This document shows positions 9,992-20,438 of a stretch of 64,000 nt of DNA, one piece after another (within the stretch, counting starts at the first letter, position 1; each line of letters starts with the position of its first letter). The position numbers were made by a program, and so were the translations under genes. A model generated the notes under the pieces. That model had not been told where the DNA came from. It saw only the letters and a program-made list of their open reading frames with translations, and ran no database searches. The stretch spans positions 496,001-560,000 of the forward strand of contig NZ_NSGE01000004.1 in the NCBI RefSeq assembly GCF_002294985.1, given 5' to 3'. The stretch is from Mesorhizobium sp. WSM3862. Its GTDB lineage: Bacteria; Pseudomonadota; Alphaproteobacteria; Rhizobiales; Rhizobiaceae.

Positions 9992-10915
9992 ATGACCTAC
10001 GCAGTGTCCGAAGTCCGATCCACCGGCCTGCCGCGCAAGAAGCGGCTGAGCAAGGCCGCGATCGAGCCATGGCTCTATCTTTCGCCGGCTATCGTCCTGC
10101 TAGTCGTCGTGCTCCTGGTGCCGCTGATCATCGGCATCAGCTATTCCTTCCGCAAATTCTCCGCCTTCAAATCGGAATATGTCGGGCTCGGCCAGTACCA
10201 GGCGATGCTGTCCGACGCGGTGCTCGGCCAGGCGCTGGTCAACACGCTTTGGTGGACTGCCGCCAGCCTGTTCTTCCAGTTCTTCCTCGGGCTTGGTCTG
10301 GCGCTGCTGCTCGACAAGCCGTTTTATGGCCGCAAGGTCGTGCAGGCCGTTGTGTTCCTGCCCTGGGCGGTGCCGTCCTTTCTTTCCGGCCTTACCTGGG
10401 CCTGGCTGTTCAACCCGATCATCGGCCCGCTGCCGCACTGGCTTTTCGCGCTCGGGCTGAAGGCCGAGCCGACCAACGTGCTTTCCGATCCGGCCACAGC
10501 CATGTGGGGGCCGATCGTCGCCAACATTTGGTTCGGCATTCCCTTCTTCGCCATCACGCTGCTTGCGGCGTTGAAGTCGATCCCGTCGGAACTGCATGAG
10601 GCGGCAGCCATCGACGGCGCCTCGCCCTGGCAGCGCTTCACCAAGGTGACGCTGCCGTTCCTGGCGCCGACCATCGTCATCACCGTCATGCTGCGCACCA
10701 TCTGGATCGCGACCTTCGCCGACTTGATCTTCGTCATGACCGAGGGCGGACCGGCAGGCTCGACCAGCACGGTGCCGGTCTACATCTATGTCAGCGCCTT
10801 CAAGTCGCTGGACAAAGGCTATGCGTCCGCAGTCGCGGTGCTGCTGCTGGTGCTGCTCATTGCCTATGCGGTTGGCCTGATAGCCATCCGCCGCACGCTT
10901 GTGAGGCATGTCTGA
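9992..10915 (+). CDS. ABC transporter permease (MalF/UgpA-like)
   Basis: 307 residues with about six membrane segments. The cytoplasmic coupling (EAA) loop is clear: LHEAAAIDGASPWQRFTKVT. The ATG at 9992 gives the normal N-terminus with a basic segment before the first membrane helix; sequence upstream belongs to the repeat mosaic. It ends in TGATG shared with the next permease, indicating coupled translation. It forms the channel with the partner permease and the downstream ATPase. Confidence 0.9.
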   Translation: MTYAVSEVRSTGLPRKKRLSKAAIEPWLYLSPAIVLLVVVLLVPLIIGISYSFRKFSAFKSEYVGLGQYQAMLSDAVLGQALVNTLWWTAASLFFQFFLGLGLALLLDKPFYGRKVVQAVVFLPWAVPSFLSGLTWAWLFNPIIGPLPHWLFALGLKAEPTNVLSDPATAMWGPIVANIWFGIPFFAITLLAALKSIPSELHEAAAIDGASPWQRFTKVTLPFLAPTIVITVMLRTIWIATFADLIFVMTEGGPAGSTSTVPVYIYVSAFKSLDKGYASAVAVLLLVLLIAYAVGLIAIRRTLVRHV

Positions 10916-11763
10916 TGATTGCCGGCCGCTCCACCTCCTCGCGCATCGCTGGCGGCATCGGCCTCTACGCCGCGATCGCCGCCTATGTCATCTTCGCGCT
11001 GTTCCCGATCTTCTGGACGCTGAAGATCTCTGTGACGCCGGAGCGGCTGCTCTATTCCGAAGGCATAACCCTCTGGCCATCGGAAATGACGCTCAAGAAC
11101 TTCGACACCGTGCTGGAGGCTTCCGACTTCCCGCGCTACTTCTTGAACAGCGTCATCGTCTCGGTGTCGACGGCGGCACTGGTCACGGTCATCGCCACGC
11201 TTGCCGGCTATGCGATGTCGCGCTTTACCTTCCGCGGCAAGGCGACTTTAGCGATCCTGCTCTTGCTGACCCAGACTTTCCCGCTGGTCATGGTCATCCC
11301 GCCGATCTACCGCATCATGGGCGATCTCGGCCTGACCAACAGCCTGACCGGGCTGATCATCATCTACACCGCCTTCAACACCGCCTTCGCCACCTTCCTC
11401 ATGCAGTCCTTCTTCGACAGCATTCCGAAGGATCTGGAGGAGGCGGCGATGATCGACGGCTGCACGCGCGCCCAGGCGATGCGCCGGGTGATCGTGCCGC
11501 TCACCTTGCCCGGCATGGGGGCGACGCTCGGCTTCGTCTTCACCGCCGCTTGGAGCGAATTGCTGTTCGCGCTGATGCTGATCTCCAGCGACGAGCAGAA
11601 GACCTTTGCCGTCGGCCTGCTCACCTTCATCGGCAAGTTCGCCGTCGACTGGGGGCAGATGATGGCGGCCTCCATCCTGGCGCTGATCCCGGTCTGCATC
11701 TTCTTCGCCTTCCTGCAACGCTATCTCGTCACCGGCCTTACCGCCGGCGCTGTCAAAGGATAA
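10915..11763 (+). CDS. ABC transporter permease (MalG/UgpE-like)
   Basis: 282 residues and about six membrane helices. The EAA loop is LEEAAMIDGCTRAQAMRRVI followed by VPLTLPGMG. Start and preceding stop overlap by one base (TGATG). The MalG-type C-terminal part QRYLVTGLTAGAVKG is complete. Second half of the membrane channel of this importer; the ATPase gene begins 3 bases after the stop. Confidence 0.92.
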   Translation: MIAGRSTSSRIAGGIGLYAAIAAYVIFALFPIFWTLKISVTPERLLYSEGITLWPSEMTLKNFDTVLEASDFPRYFLNSVIVSVSTAALVTVIATLAGYAMSRFTFRGKATLAILLLLTQTFPLVMVIPPIYRIMGDLGLTNSLTGLIIIYTAFNTAFATFLMQSFFDSIPKDLEEAAMIDGCTRAQAMRRVIVPLTLPGMGATLGFVFTAAWSELLFALMLISSDEQKTFAVGLLTFIGKFAVDWGQMMAASILALIPVCIFFAFLQRYLVTGLTAGAVKG

Positions 11764-11766
11764 TCG

Positions 11767-12834
<1,068 letters not shown>

Positions 12835-13250
12835 GTCAGCGCCGGCGGAAGGCGTCCAGAGTGTAATCGGGCCACGCGCCAGGCTCTTGGAACAGTCCGG
12901 TCAGGTCGCCTGATAGTCGGCCAATATCCCGGACAAGACCAGCCTCGTCGCCACGCCTGCACCGACCTCGCCTGCGCTGTCGTGATCGACGCGAATCCTT
13001 CTCTCCGAGATCGTCGGCGAGAACCTCTTGAGGAAGACGGCGATCTGGCGCAATTGTGGACCGACAACATGGAATTGGCCCGCCATCCGCGCCTCTTCAT
13101 CGACGTCGGCCGGGAGACGGCCCGGCGCAAGGCCGAACTCGTCTCGGCCTCGCAGAAGCCCTGACGCTTCGATACTGCCGCGAGGTGAATTGCGGTTTTC
13201 TGCGGCCGCGCTCTGCTAGACTCCCGTGATTCGTCTCGACAGGGAACGGC
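12835..13250. other. 416-base stretch without a confident gene
   Basis: Nothing here can be assigned. Two opposite short frames of about 60 codons exist (12982-13164 plus, 12901-13086 minus). The minus-strand reading (for example PTISERRIRVDHDSAGEVGA) continues upstream without a start and could be a decayed gene fragment, but no family is recognised. No clear terminator hairpin after the ATPase gene was identified. Confidence 0.5.
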
Positions 13251-13736
13251 ATGAGCAAGGCTCTCGGCACATTCGCATTGGTCACGGTTCTGAGCGCCTT
13301 GCTGATGGCGCTGTCGCTGGCGGTCGCCAGGCACGGCTACCCCCAGGGCGCCTTCGGCGTTAAGCGTCTCGACGGCATTGCCGACGCGGGTTCGTTCCTT
13401 GCCATCGCCGCCATTTATTTCTTCAGCGCGCTGTTGATGATGATCCTGCCCATCCGCGCCGCCGGGGTTGTGCTTACGCATGCCGCCGACGCGATCTTCT
13501 GGGCGACGATCGTGCTGTTCGCCGCCATTGTCGGTTCGCTTCTCGCCCGATGGGCGCTCGGCCAGCGCGAGGTGCCTTGGACAATTCTCAACTGGCGCTT
13601 CCTGTTCGTCCCGGCGATCGTCGGCGCGCATCTCGCCATGAATGAGCTTCGCCGCAACATCCTGCTCAGAAGCCTGTTCTTCGTCATCTTCGCCGCGGCA
13701 ACGCTCGCCTGCCTGTTCTGGTCGTTTTCCGTCTGA
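13251..13736 (+). CDS. Hypothetical small integral membrane protein
   Basis: 161 residues with four to five hydrophobic segments, starting MSKALGTFALVTVLSALLMA. A loop HGYPQGAFGVKRLDGIADAG separates the first two helices; an RRNILLRS cytoplasmic loop precedes the last. GACAGGGAACGGC upstream of the ATG at 13251 could serve as a weak ribosome-binding site. Not recognised as a named family and not clearly tied to its neighbours. Confidence 0.6.
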   Translation: MSKALGTFALVTVLSALLMALSLAVARHGYPQGAFGVKRLDGIADAGSFLAIAAIYFFSALLMMILPIRAAGVVLTHAADAIFWATIVLFAAIVGSLLARWALGQREVPWTILNWRFLFVPAIVGAHLAMNELRRNILLRSLFFVIFAAATLACLFWSFSV

Positions 13737-13858
13737 AGGAGGCCGTCAGGGCTTTGTCGTGACAGGGGGGCGCGGACGAAGCCGGTGGACTTCCACCGCC
13801 GCGCGCCTACCTTTATCGAAAGCTTCTCGGGTAGACGTTTGCGCCGACCATGGCTATA

Positions 13859-13877
13859 TCATTTGTCTGACAAATGA
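13859..13877. promoter_or_regulatory. Perfect 9-1-9 palindrome, GntR/FCD-type operator candidate
   Basis: TCATTTGTC-T-GACAAATGA is a perfect dyad centred at 13868. The TTGT-N3-ACAA core fits operators of FadR-subfamily GntR regulators. It ends 60 bases upstream of the aldehyde dehydrogenase start and is a likely control site. No regulator gene lies next to it. Confidence 0.65.
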
Positions 13878-13936
13878 CCGGCGCTTTGCCACGCCAGCCA
13901 ATCTCGAAGAAGCAAGCCAATCTCGAAGGAATGAAG

Positions 13937-15376
13937 ATGACCGTGCTCCGAAAGAACCTGATCGACGGCGAGTGGCTGGGCGAGGCCGGCTCGCGCAACA
14001 TCAACCCGTCGAACACCAACGATGTGGTTGGCGAATACGCCTCGGCCGGGCCGGAGGAGGCCAAGCAGGCCATCGCGGCCGCCAAGGCGGCCTTCCCGGG
14101 CTGGTCGCGCTCCGGCCCGCTGGCACGCCATGCCGTGCTGAAGAAGACTTCCGACGAGATCATGGCGCGCAAGGACGAGATCGGCCGGTCTCTCGCCCGT
14201 GAAGAAGGCAAGACCCTGGCCGAAGGCGTCGGCGAAACGATCCGCGCCGCGCAGATCTTCGACTTCTTCGCCGGCGAGACGCTGCGACTGTCGGGCGAGA
14301 TGGTGCCAAGCGTCAGGCCCGGCGTCGGCGTCGAGATGACCCGCGAAGGCGTGGGCGTCGTCGGCATCATCACGCCGTGGAACTTCCCGATCGCCATTCC
14401 CGCCTGGAAGATTGCGCCGGCGCTGGCCTATGGCAACACCATCGTCTTCAAGCCGGCGGAACTGGTTCCCGAAAGCGCCTGGACCATCGTCGACATCCTG
14501 CATCGTGCCGGGCTGCCCAAGGGCGTGCTCAACCTCGTCATGGGCAAGGGCTCTGTCGTCGGCCAGGCCATGCTCGACAGCCCGGACGTCAACGCCATCT
14601 CCTTCACCGGCTCGGTCGGCACAGGCAAGCGTGTCGCCGCGGCGAGTGTGGAGCATATGCGCAAGTTCCAGCTCGAGATGGGCGGCAAGAACCCGCTCGT
14701 CGTGCTCGACGATGCGGACCTTGCGGTCGCGGTCGATTGCGCCGTCAACGGCGCCTATTTCTCGACCGGCCAGCGTTGCACGGCGTCCTCGCGCCTCATC
14801 GTCACCGAAGGCATCCACGACCGCTTCATCGACGCCATGAAGGAGCGCCTGGACAAGCTGGTCATCGGCGACGCGCTGGACGCCAAGACCCAGATCGGCC
14901 CGGTCGTCGACCAGACCCAGCTCAAGCAGGATGAGGACTATATCGCCATCGGCCGCCAGGAAGGCGCCGAGCTCGCCTTCGGCGGCGAGCGGCTGGAGCG
15001 CGAGACTCCCGGCTTCTATCTCAGGCCGGCGCTGTTTACCGGCGCCACCAATGCCATGCGCATCTCGCGCGAAGAAATCTTCGGCCCGGTCGCCAATGTC
15101 ATCCGCGTCAAGGATTATGATGAGGCGCTGACTGTGGCCAACGACACGCCGTTCGGCCTGACCTCCGGCATCTGCACGACAAGCCTGAAGCACGCGACGC
15201 ATTTCAAGCGCAACTCCGAAGCCGGCATGGTAATGGTCAACCTGCCGACGGCGGGCGTCGACTTCCATGTGCCGTTCGGCGGCCGCAAGGGCTCGAGCTA
15301 CGGCCCGCGCGAGCAGGGCCGCTACGCCATGGAGTTCTACACTACCGTCAAGACTGCCTATACGTTCGCCGGCTGA
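13937..15376 (+). CDS. NAD(P)-dependent aldehyde dehydrogenase (ketoglutaric-semialdehyde dehydrogenase-like)
   Basis: 479 residues, complete. Cofactor and active-site blocks are typical: ITPWNFPIAIPAWKIAPALA, FTGSVGTGKRVAAASVEH, general base Glu247 (LEMGGKNP) and nucleophile Cys281 (TGQRCTASSR). The C-terminus holds EEIFGPVANVIRV and PFGGRKGSSYGPREQGRYA. The overall form resembles succinate- or alpha-ketoglutaric-semialdehyde dehydrogenases of sugar-acid and hydroxyproline catabolism, but the substrate is an inference. The ATG at 13937 has AAGGA six bases upstream; an ATG at 13931 abuts that site. A perfect operator-like palindrome precedes it. Confidence 0.88.
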   Translation: MTVLRKNLIDGEWLGEAGSRNINPSNTNDVVGEYASAGPEEAKQAIAAAKAAFPGWSRSGPLARHAVLKKTSDEIMARKDEIGRSLAREEGKTLAEGVGETIRAAQIFDFFAGETLRLSGEMVPSVRPGVGVEMTREGVGVVGIITPWNFPIAIPAWKIAPALAYGNTIVFKPAELVPESAWTIVDILHRAGLPKGVLNLVMGKGSVVGQAMLDSPDVNAISFTGSVGTGKRVAAASVEHMRKFQLEMGGKNPLVVLDDADLAVAVDCAVNGAYFSTGQRCTASSRLIVTEGIHDRFIDAMKERLDKLVIGDALDAKTQIGPVVDQTQLKQDEDYIAIGRQEGAELAFGGERLERETPGFYLRPALFTGATNAMRISREEIFGPVANVIRVKDYDEALTVANDTPFGLTSGICTTSLKHATHFKRNSEAGMVMVNLPTAGVDFHVPFGGRKGSSYGPREQGRYAMEFYTTVKTAYTFAG

Positions 15377-15388
15377 CGGGCAGGCGTC

Positions 15389-15970
15389 ATGACCTCTGAC
15401 TTTGCCGGAATGGCCTGGCTCAACCCGCCGCCGCACCATGTGTTCGGCGACGGGACGCTGCATGTCCGCACCGGCAAGGAGACCGACTTCTGGCGCGAGA
15501 CTTTCTACGGCTTCCGCCGCGACAACGGTCATTTCCTCTATCGTCCCGTCGCGGGCGACTTCAGCGCCGAGGTCAGCGTCAAGGGCAATTACGAGGTACT
15601 CTACGATCAGGCCGGGCTGATGCTGCGGCTCAGCGAAACGCACTGGATCAAGGCCGGCATCGAATACACGGACGGCCTCGCCTGTTTTTCCGTTGTCGTC
15701 ACCAACGACACCTCCGACTGGTCGCTGGTCAGCATTCCGACAGACCCCGACGGCGTACGGATCCGTCTGACCCGCCACGCCGAAGCCATTCGCGTTCAGT
15801 ACCTCGAAGCCGCGGACGGCCGCTGGAAACCGGTGCGGCTGGCCCATTTCCCGGTCTCGCGGAGCGTCGACGTCGGCATGATGTGCTGCTCGCCGCAGCG
15901 CGAAGGCTTCGAGGTGATGTTCTCGGGCTTCAGCGTTGGCCCGCCAATCGCGAGAGAGTTGCACGATTGA
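15389..15970 (+). CDS. DUF1349 domain protein (concanavalin-like fold)
   Basis: 193 residues without a signal peptide. DUF1349 proteins have a beta-jelly-roll (concanavalin A-like) fold; this one shows DFWRETFYGFRRDNGHFLYR, VLYDQAGLMLRLSETHWIKA and VGMMCCSPQREGFEVMFSGF, all family-like. The biochemical role of the cytoplasmic members is unknown; a carbohydrate-related role is often assumed. It begins 12 bases after the aldehyde dehydrogenase stop and is probably cotranscribed. An 88-base convergent gap separates it from the EPS region. Confidence 0.82.
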   Translation: MTSDFAGMAWLNPPPHHVFGDGTLHVRTGKETDFWRETFYGFRRDNGHFLYRPVAGDFSAEVSVKGNYEVLYDQAGLMLRLSETHWIKAGIEYTDGLACFSVVVTNDTSDWSLVSIPTDPDGVRIRLTRHAEAIRVQYLEAADGRWKPVRLAHFPVSRSVDVGMMCCSPQREGFEVMFSGFSVGPPIARELHD

Positions 15971-16058
15971 TGGTGGCGCGCGGCGCTGCCCGCGCGCACC
16001 TGCGACGCTGCCCTTCGCGGCCGGCTGTTTCTGGAGGGAAACTGGGAAAGGCGGGGCC

Positions 16059-17624
16059 TCACCAGGGGACGTGCTGTATCTCCAGCCGCGGCAGTCCGAT
16101 CGGCCTGATGCCGAGATCGTTCGCCAGGGCGCCGAAACCCTCGGTCTCGATCAGGTCGCGATAGGGGATCTCCGGAAAGCGAAGGCCGCCGCGATGCAAG
16201 GCGGCATCGACCAAGAGCATGGTGCCGCCGACACCATCCAGGCCGATGCTGTCGAGGTGGCGGACGTCGCTCATATGCAGCCTTGCATGTGTGTGCCGCG
16301 GAGGCTGATAGAGACCGTCGTGAACATGGCGGAAGTAGTTATGATCTCTGTTGTGCCGCACAGTGACGAAACTGTTGAGGTCGAAGCTGTCGCCGCCTGG
16401 GACTTTCACGCAGTGCGGCGCGACGATGCGGTGCCCCCTTGCAATCAGCCGGGTCACGACGTCCGCTGGAAAACGCCAGACATCGATGTCGATCCACAGC
16501 GCCCAGTCGTCCTCGTCTCTCAGCCCATGATCGATCAGATGGTTACGCACCTTGGCGATGCCGCTGCGCCTGACGCGTTGCAGCTGCCGGTTCGCTCGCT
16601 TGTCGCGGTCAAGCTCGGTGCCGAGTTTTTTCCGCAGCAGCACGACTTCGCGATAGTCCTTGCCCAGGGCCGCAGTGGCGCCTTGCAACCGCTCCCAGCT
16701 GCCATCTGAACTGTCGCCTTCGCAAAAGACGAGCTTCATCTTGTCCTTTGGGAAGTCGAGCTGCCGCAACGCGGCGAGGAATGGCTCTATGTGTTGGGCC
16801 GCATCGCGCAGCGGCACCAGCACGGCGAGGTTGGATCCTAATGGCGGCGGCGCCGCGATGGCCGCTTGGCTGACGCTTTGCCGGGCGGCTTGCTCATCGG
16901 AAACAGTCCCGCGCGTCAGGCGGTTCCGGGCCTGGTAGATCAACTTGCGCAGCCTATGCCGCAACCGGGTGGGCCTCTCCGGCGTCCACCATGTGCCCGC
17001 CCAGTGGTGGATCGACAACGTCATGCCGCCGCTGCCCGCCCGCTTTCCCGACGAATCGAGAGGCGAGTACAATTCGGCCGGATGGATCGCAAACGCCGAC
17101 TGGTCAGGATAGCCGAGTTGCGCGGAGGTAAGCACGCACGGCCCGGTGGCGTCGATCGCCTGTTTTGCGCGGACGAGCCCGGGCAGGAACGACAGCAAAT
17201 GAAGCCAGAACGGGTGTCCCGGCGGGCTGGCCATAGTCCCGTTGAACAGAAGGTAAGGCAATCCGCGAAAGTCCGCCTGCACGCGTGCGTGGGCGTCCGG
17301 CTCCGTGCAGAACACGATCCGATCCTCGCACAGGAGCGGATCGAACGGCGCCACGCATTCGCAGTCGATATCGGCATAGACGCCGCCGAAATGGTGGAGA
17401 AGCAGATAGCGACCCGCGTCGGCGCGCAGGATACCATACTCGTAGCTGCAAAAGGTCGGCAGGAAGCTGGGATAGTGTGCGGCCACGAACTCGAGCAAAG
17501 TCCGATCGTTCCAGAACATCATCGTCCAGTCCGGATGATGCCGCTTCCAGCTGTCGACATAGCCTTGGAAACGGGGTGGGACGATGTCGGTCTTCCACGT
17601 CTGGTGCAGGATTCTCGGGATCAT
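16059..17624 (-). CDS. Bifunctional glycosyltransferase: GT32 (OCH1-like) fused to GT62 (Anp1-like)
   Basis: 521 residues with two GT-A type domains. Residues 1 to about 240 are a DXD sugar-binding (GT32) domain: IPRILHQTWKTD, then ILRADAGRYLLLHHFGGVYA and DIDCE with the D-x-D. After an Ala-rich linker, about 265-521 resembles GT62/Anp1 transferases: LAVLVPLRDAAQHIEPFLAA, LVFCEGDSSDGSWE, a second D-x-D in WALWIDIDVWRFP and VGGTMLLVDAALHRGG. Both catalytic motifs look intact, so two sugar additions by one protein are likely in EPS or another glycan. It is the last gene of a minus-strand operon, 7 bases after the other fused transferase. Confidence 0.8.
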   Translation of the reverse strand: MIPRILHQTWKTDIVPPRFQGYVDSWKRHHPDWTMMFWNDRTLLEFVAAHYPSFLPTFCSYEYGILRADAGRYLLLHHFGGVYADIDCECVAPFDPLLCEDRIVFCTEPDAHARVQADFRGLPYLLFNGTMASPPGHPFWLHLLSFLPGLVRAKQAIDATGPCVLTSAQLGYPDQSAFAIHPAELYSPLDSSGKRAGSGGMTLSIHHWAGTWWTPERPTRLRHRLRKLIYQARNRLTRGTVSDEQAARQSVSQAAIAAPPPLGSNLAVLVPLRDAAQHIEPFLAALRQLDFPKDKMKLVFCEGDSSDGSWERLQGATAALGKDYREVVLLRKKLGTELDRDKRANRQLQRVRRSGIAKVRNHLIDHGLRDEDDWALWIDIDVWRFPADVVTRLIARGHRIVAPHCVKVPGGDSFDLNSFVTVRHNRDHNYFRHVHDGLYQPPRHTHARLHMSDVRHLDSIGLDGVGGTMLLVDAALHRGGLRFPEIPYRDLIETEGFGALANDLGIRPIGLPRLEIQHVPW

Positions 17625-17631
17625 CCGCGGC

Positions 17632-19791
17632 TCACGGCTTGAACTTGGTCACAGTCGGCGGCGACGCGGGTGCCATCCAGGCCAGGCCCTGACCGACGGC
17701 CTCGCGGATCGCTTGCGGCCCGAACCGCGACCATGCGGCGTCATGGGCCCGGGCGCGCAGGCTGGCCATGCGCGCATCGTCGGAACAAAGTCTGACCGCC
17801 ATGTCGGCCAATCCCTCGTCGGTGTCCGACAGAAGCACCTCGTCGCCCTCAATCAGGTCGAGACCCTCGGCTGCCAGCGGCGTTGCAATGACCGGAACCC
17901 CCCAGGCCATTGCTTCGAGGATCTTGATCCGCGTGCCGCCGCCCATGGCAAGCGGGACGATGCCGAGATGGGCAACGGACAACAGAGGTCTGATATCGTC
18001 CGGATCTTCGACCAGACTGACCCCATCCAGTCTGGCCAGGGCGCGAACGCGCGACTCGGGCGAACGGCCGGCAAGAACGAGCTTCGCGGTCGGCAGCGTC
18101 TGGCGAATGCGGGGCAAGATGGTGTGCCCCAGCCGCTCGGCGGCGTCGACGTTCGGCTGATAGCCCAGATGCCCAACATAGAGGATAAGGGGAAACGCAT
18201 CCGAGACGGCTCGCTGCAGCGGCAGTAGCCGCGGCAGCTCGTCCGCTCGCGGGATGCCGTTTGGCACGATGTGGACGGAGACTTGCGGCCGGACAAACGC
18301 CTCCAGCCGCTGGCGGTCCCGTTGCGAGCACACCCAGATCCGGTCGACGATGGCTGCCGCCTTTCTCTCGAGCGCCCTGAGGTCTGAGGAAAACGGCCGC
18401 CAACGCTTCTTGCGCGGCAACTGACCGGCGAGATCCGATTCGACATTGTGCATGTCCAGAACGAGTTGCCCGACCATCGGCCGCAACGGAGCGAGAAATC
18501 TGAACAGACCAACGCCTTCGACGACAATAGTATCCGGGCGAAAATCCGCTACGAGCGCCTTGAGCCGCGCCAGCGCCGGGAGCGGTATCCGGCTCTCGCC
18601 CTTGGCCCTCCAGCGGGCGAGCGAAGGCGCTCGCGGTTCGGACTTGTTCATGAGCTCAGTCACGCGAATGTCCAGCCCGGCAGGTTGGACGTCGCTGCTT
18701 GGCGGCAGGAGCGAGGCCAGGCAAACCGGGCCGAACGCGGCTGCCGCCGTCGCGTTGCCGAAATTCCGGAGATCGGCGCCGGACCTCGGCGGAAACGGCG
18801 GGTCGTGGCATATGATCAGCGTGCGGCGCGACGTCGCTGAATTGGGCATTGGCGACATCCCAGCCTCGGTCTCGGTCAGTCGCCCGATTCGGATCCTGGC
18901 CAGATATCGCATCGCCTTCCAACTGCGGCCCAGCTCCTTATGCGCTCGGACCGCGCGCATCATGCCGCCAGCATCGGCGAACTTGCGGTGCCTGATCAGC
19001 TGTCGGGCGATCCGCTGAGCTATCCAGGCCTTGCGCCACTGCAACGCTTCCCGTTCGACCCCGGCGGCAGCCAGCCCGTTCAGTTCCAGCGCTATGGCAA
19101 GGAAGGTACTGCGCGGTGCCGTGATGAAGCGGCGCGCCATACGTTCCTCGTCATGGTGGTAGAGCAGCACCGAGGTCTCGACGGTAACCACGTCGGCACG
19201 GGCCAGCACGGCGGTCCAGTAGCAGGTGTCCTCATCGAGGCCGATCGTTTCCGGAAAGCGGAGGTTTGCGGTCGCCCAGCCGGCGACCAGGGCGCTTCCC
19301 ATCGCGATTGGCCACACTTCGTTGCGAAGGTAGCGCCGCACATTCTCTCGCCGGTCCGGGCCGTAGCCTTGCGGTGCCTTGAGCTTGTCCGGCCGGCCTT
19401 TTGTCCGCCGTATGCTGGCCCCGACGGCAAGGCCGGCGCAAGGCCGGCCTGCCAGCGCCGCGCTCAGCCGCGACAGGCTGCCGGGCATCACCTCGTCGTC
19501 GGCATCGAGAAAGAATATGGATGTGCCGCTTGCCCGCTCGAGTCCGACATTGCGCGCGGCGCCCGCTTTGCCCAGTCGAACGCCCACCACGTCCAGCGGC
19601 AAGCCGTGACGGTGCGCGCTTTGCCTCGCCATCGCAGCTGTCTGGTCGTTCGACCCGTCGTCGATCACGAGAATCTCGCGGATGACCGCTCTGTCGGAAG
19701 CCAGACTGCCGAGTGCCGCTTCGATGCTTGCAGCCGCGTTTCTTGCCGGGATAACGACGGTGATGTCAGCCGCCACAGGTGAGCCGCTCAT
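17632..19791 (-). CDS. Bifunctional glycosyltransferase: GT2 fused to GT4
   Basis: 719 residues. An N-terminal GT2 domain (about 8-230) has ITVVIPARNAAASIEAALGS, ILVIDDGSND and the metal-binding FFLDADDEV. A helical linker leads to a GT-B domain (about 320-700) of GT4 type, including HNVESDLAGQLPRKKRWRPF, VPNGIPRADELP and the donor-site KILEAMAWGVPVIATPLAAE. Both halves look complete. The 5' end overlaps the stop of... the Prim-Pol gene in ATGA (19788-19791), so translation is coupled. Probably acts in EPS assembly at the cytoplasmic membrane face. Confidence 0.85.
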   Translation of the reverse strand: MSGSPVAADITVVIPARNAAASIEAALGSLASDRAVIREILVIDDGSNDQTAAMARQSAHRHGLPLDVVGVRLGKAGAARNVGLERASGTSIFFLDADDEVMPGSLSRLSAALAGRPCAGLAVGASIRRTKGRPDKLKAPQGYGPDRRENVRRYLRNEVWPIAMGSALVAGWATANLRFPETIGLDEDTCYWTAVLARADVVTVETSVLLYHHDEERMARRFITAPRSTFLAIALELNGLAAAGVEREALQWRKAWIAQRIARQLIRHRKFADAGGMMRAVRAHKELGRSWKAMRYLARIRIGRLTETEAGMSPMPNSATSRRTLIICHDPPFPPRSGADLRNFGNATAAAAFGPVCLASLLPPSSDVQPAGLDIRVTELMNKSEPRAPSLARWRAKGESRIPLPALARLKALVADFRPDTIVVEGVGLFRFLAPLRPMVGQLVLDMHNVESDLAGQLPRKKRWRPFSSDLRALERKAAAIVDRIWVCSQRDRQRLEAFVRPQVSVHIVPNGIPRADELPRLLPLQRAVSDAFPLILYVGHLGYQPNVDAAERLGHTILPRIRQTLPTAKLVLAGRSPESRVRALARLDGVSLVEDPDDIRPLLSVAHLGIVPLAMGGGTRIKILEAMAWGVPVIATPLAAEGLDLIEGDEVLLSDTDEGLADMAVRLCSDDARMASLRARAHDAAWSRFGPQAIREAVGQGLAWMAPASPPTVTKFKP

Positions 19792-20438
19792 TGCTGTTCG
19801 AAGAAGCCACGCTTGAGCAGCCGGTCATAGCAATGCTTGAGCATCGACACCGGGCGCAGCGAAAGACTGTCAAGATTGCCCACCACCTGAGGTTCCATGT
19901 CGAATGGCGACTGGCCTTCGATCCAGCTGTAGGAGGAGCCGTCCTTCAGCTCCGACGGGCAGCCCACGACATAACCGCCCAGCGCCTTCGCGTGACCCAC
20001 CCGGCGCAAGCCGAAATGGAGGCTGGAAGAGACCACCGGTTCCCGCGTTCTTAGATAGACATGAAATCCGCTCGGCGATTTTGCTATTGGTGTGCCGTTC
20101 GCAATTGCCTTGTGACTGGACCGCCAGGCACGATAGCCGGCGTCGTCATCGAAATCGAGGATCATCAGGTTCGCAAATCCCCCCAATATGCCGACATTGC
20201 CGGCAAAGTCGCCAAACCAGCGTGCGACGTCGCTGCGGCCCGGCGGCTTCTGCGCCAGTTGGAAGGTGATGGAGGTGAACGCCAGTTCCTTCAAGTCCTT
20301 GCGCAACGTCCGCAGATGCAACGGATCATACTCCATGGCCGCGAGGTCGAGATGCTTGCCGCCGGCACGAAGCGGCAGGCAGATATAGCCGCGCTCGAAC
20401 AGCCTTATGGCATAGTCGGTCAGTGCCCCAGCCTGCAT
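19788..20438 (-). CDS. Minimal bifunctional DNA primase/polymerase (Prim-Pol) domain protein
   Basis: 216 residues from the ATG at 20438; a GTG at 20534, almost touching the upstream TIR gene, would give 248. The archaeo-eukaryotic primase-type core is present: Asp95 and Asp97 in LMILDFDDDAGY, His126 in SPSGFHVYLR, and GGYVVGCPSELKDGSSYSW, which corresponds to the usual YVVAPPS region. There is no helicase or zinc domain, so this is only the catalytic module. Such proteins usually occur in plasmid, phage or defence contexts, so its place between a TIR gene and fused glycosyltransferases (ATGA overlap downstream) is odd. Activity on DNA is an inference. Confidence 0.75.
   Translation of the reverse strand: MQAGALTDYAIRLFERGYICLPLRAGGKHLDLAAMEYDPLHLRTLRKDLKELAFTSITFQLAQKPPGRSDVARWFGDFAGNVGILGGFANLMILDFDDDAGYRAWRSSHKAIANGTPIAKSPSGFHVYLRTREPVVSSSLHFGLRRVGHAKALGGYVVGCPSELKDGSSYSWIEGQSPFDMEPQVVGNLDSLSLRPVSMLKHCYDRLLKRGFFEQQ

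Noticed and set aside
13859..15964. Very long minus-strand frame opposite the aldehyde dehydrogenase and DUF1349 genes
   Set aside because: A composition effect of high-GC coding DNA; the plus strand carries complete family motifs.
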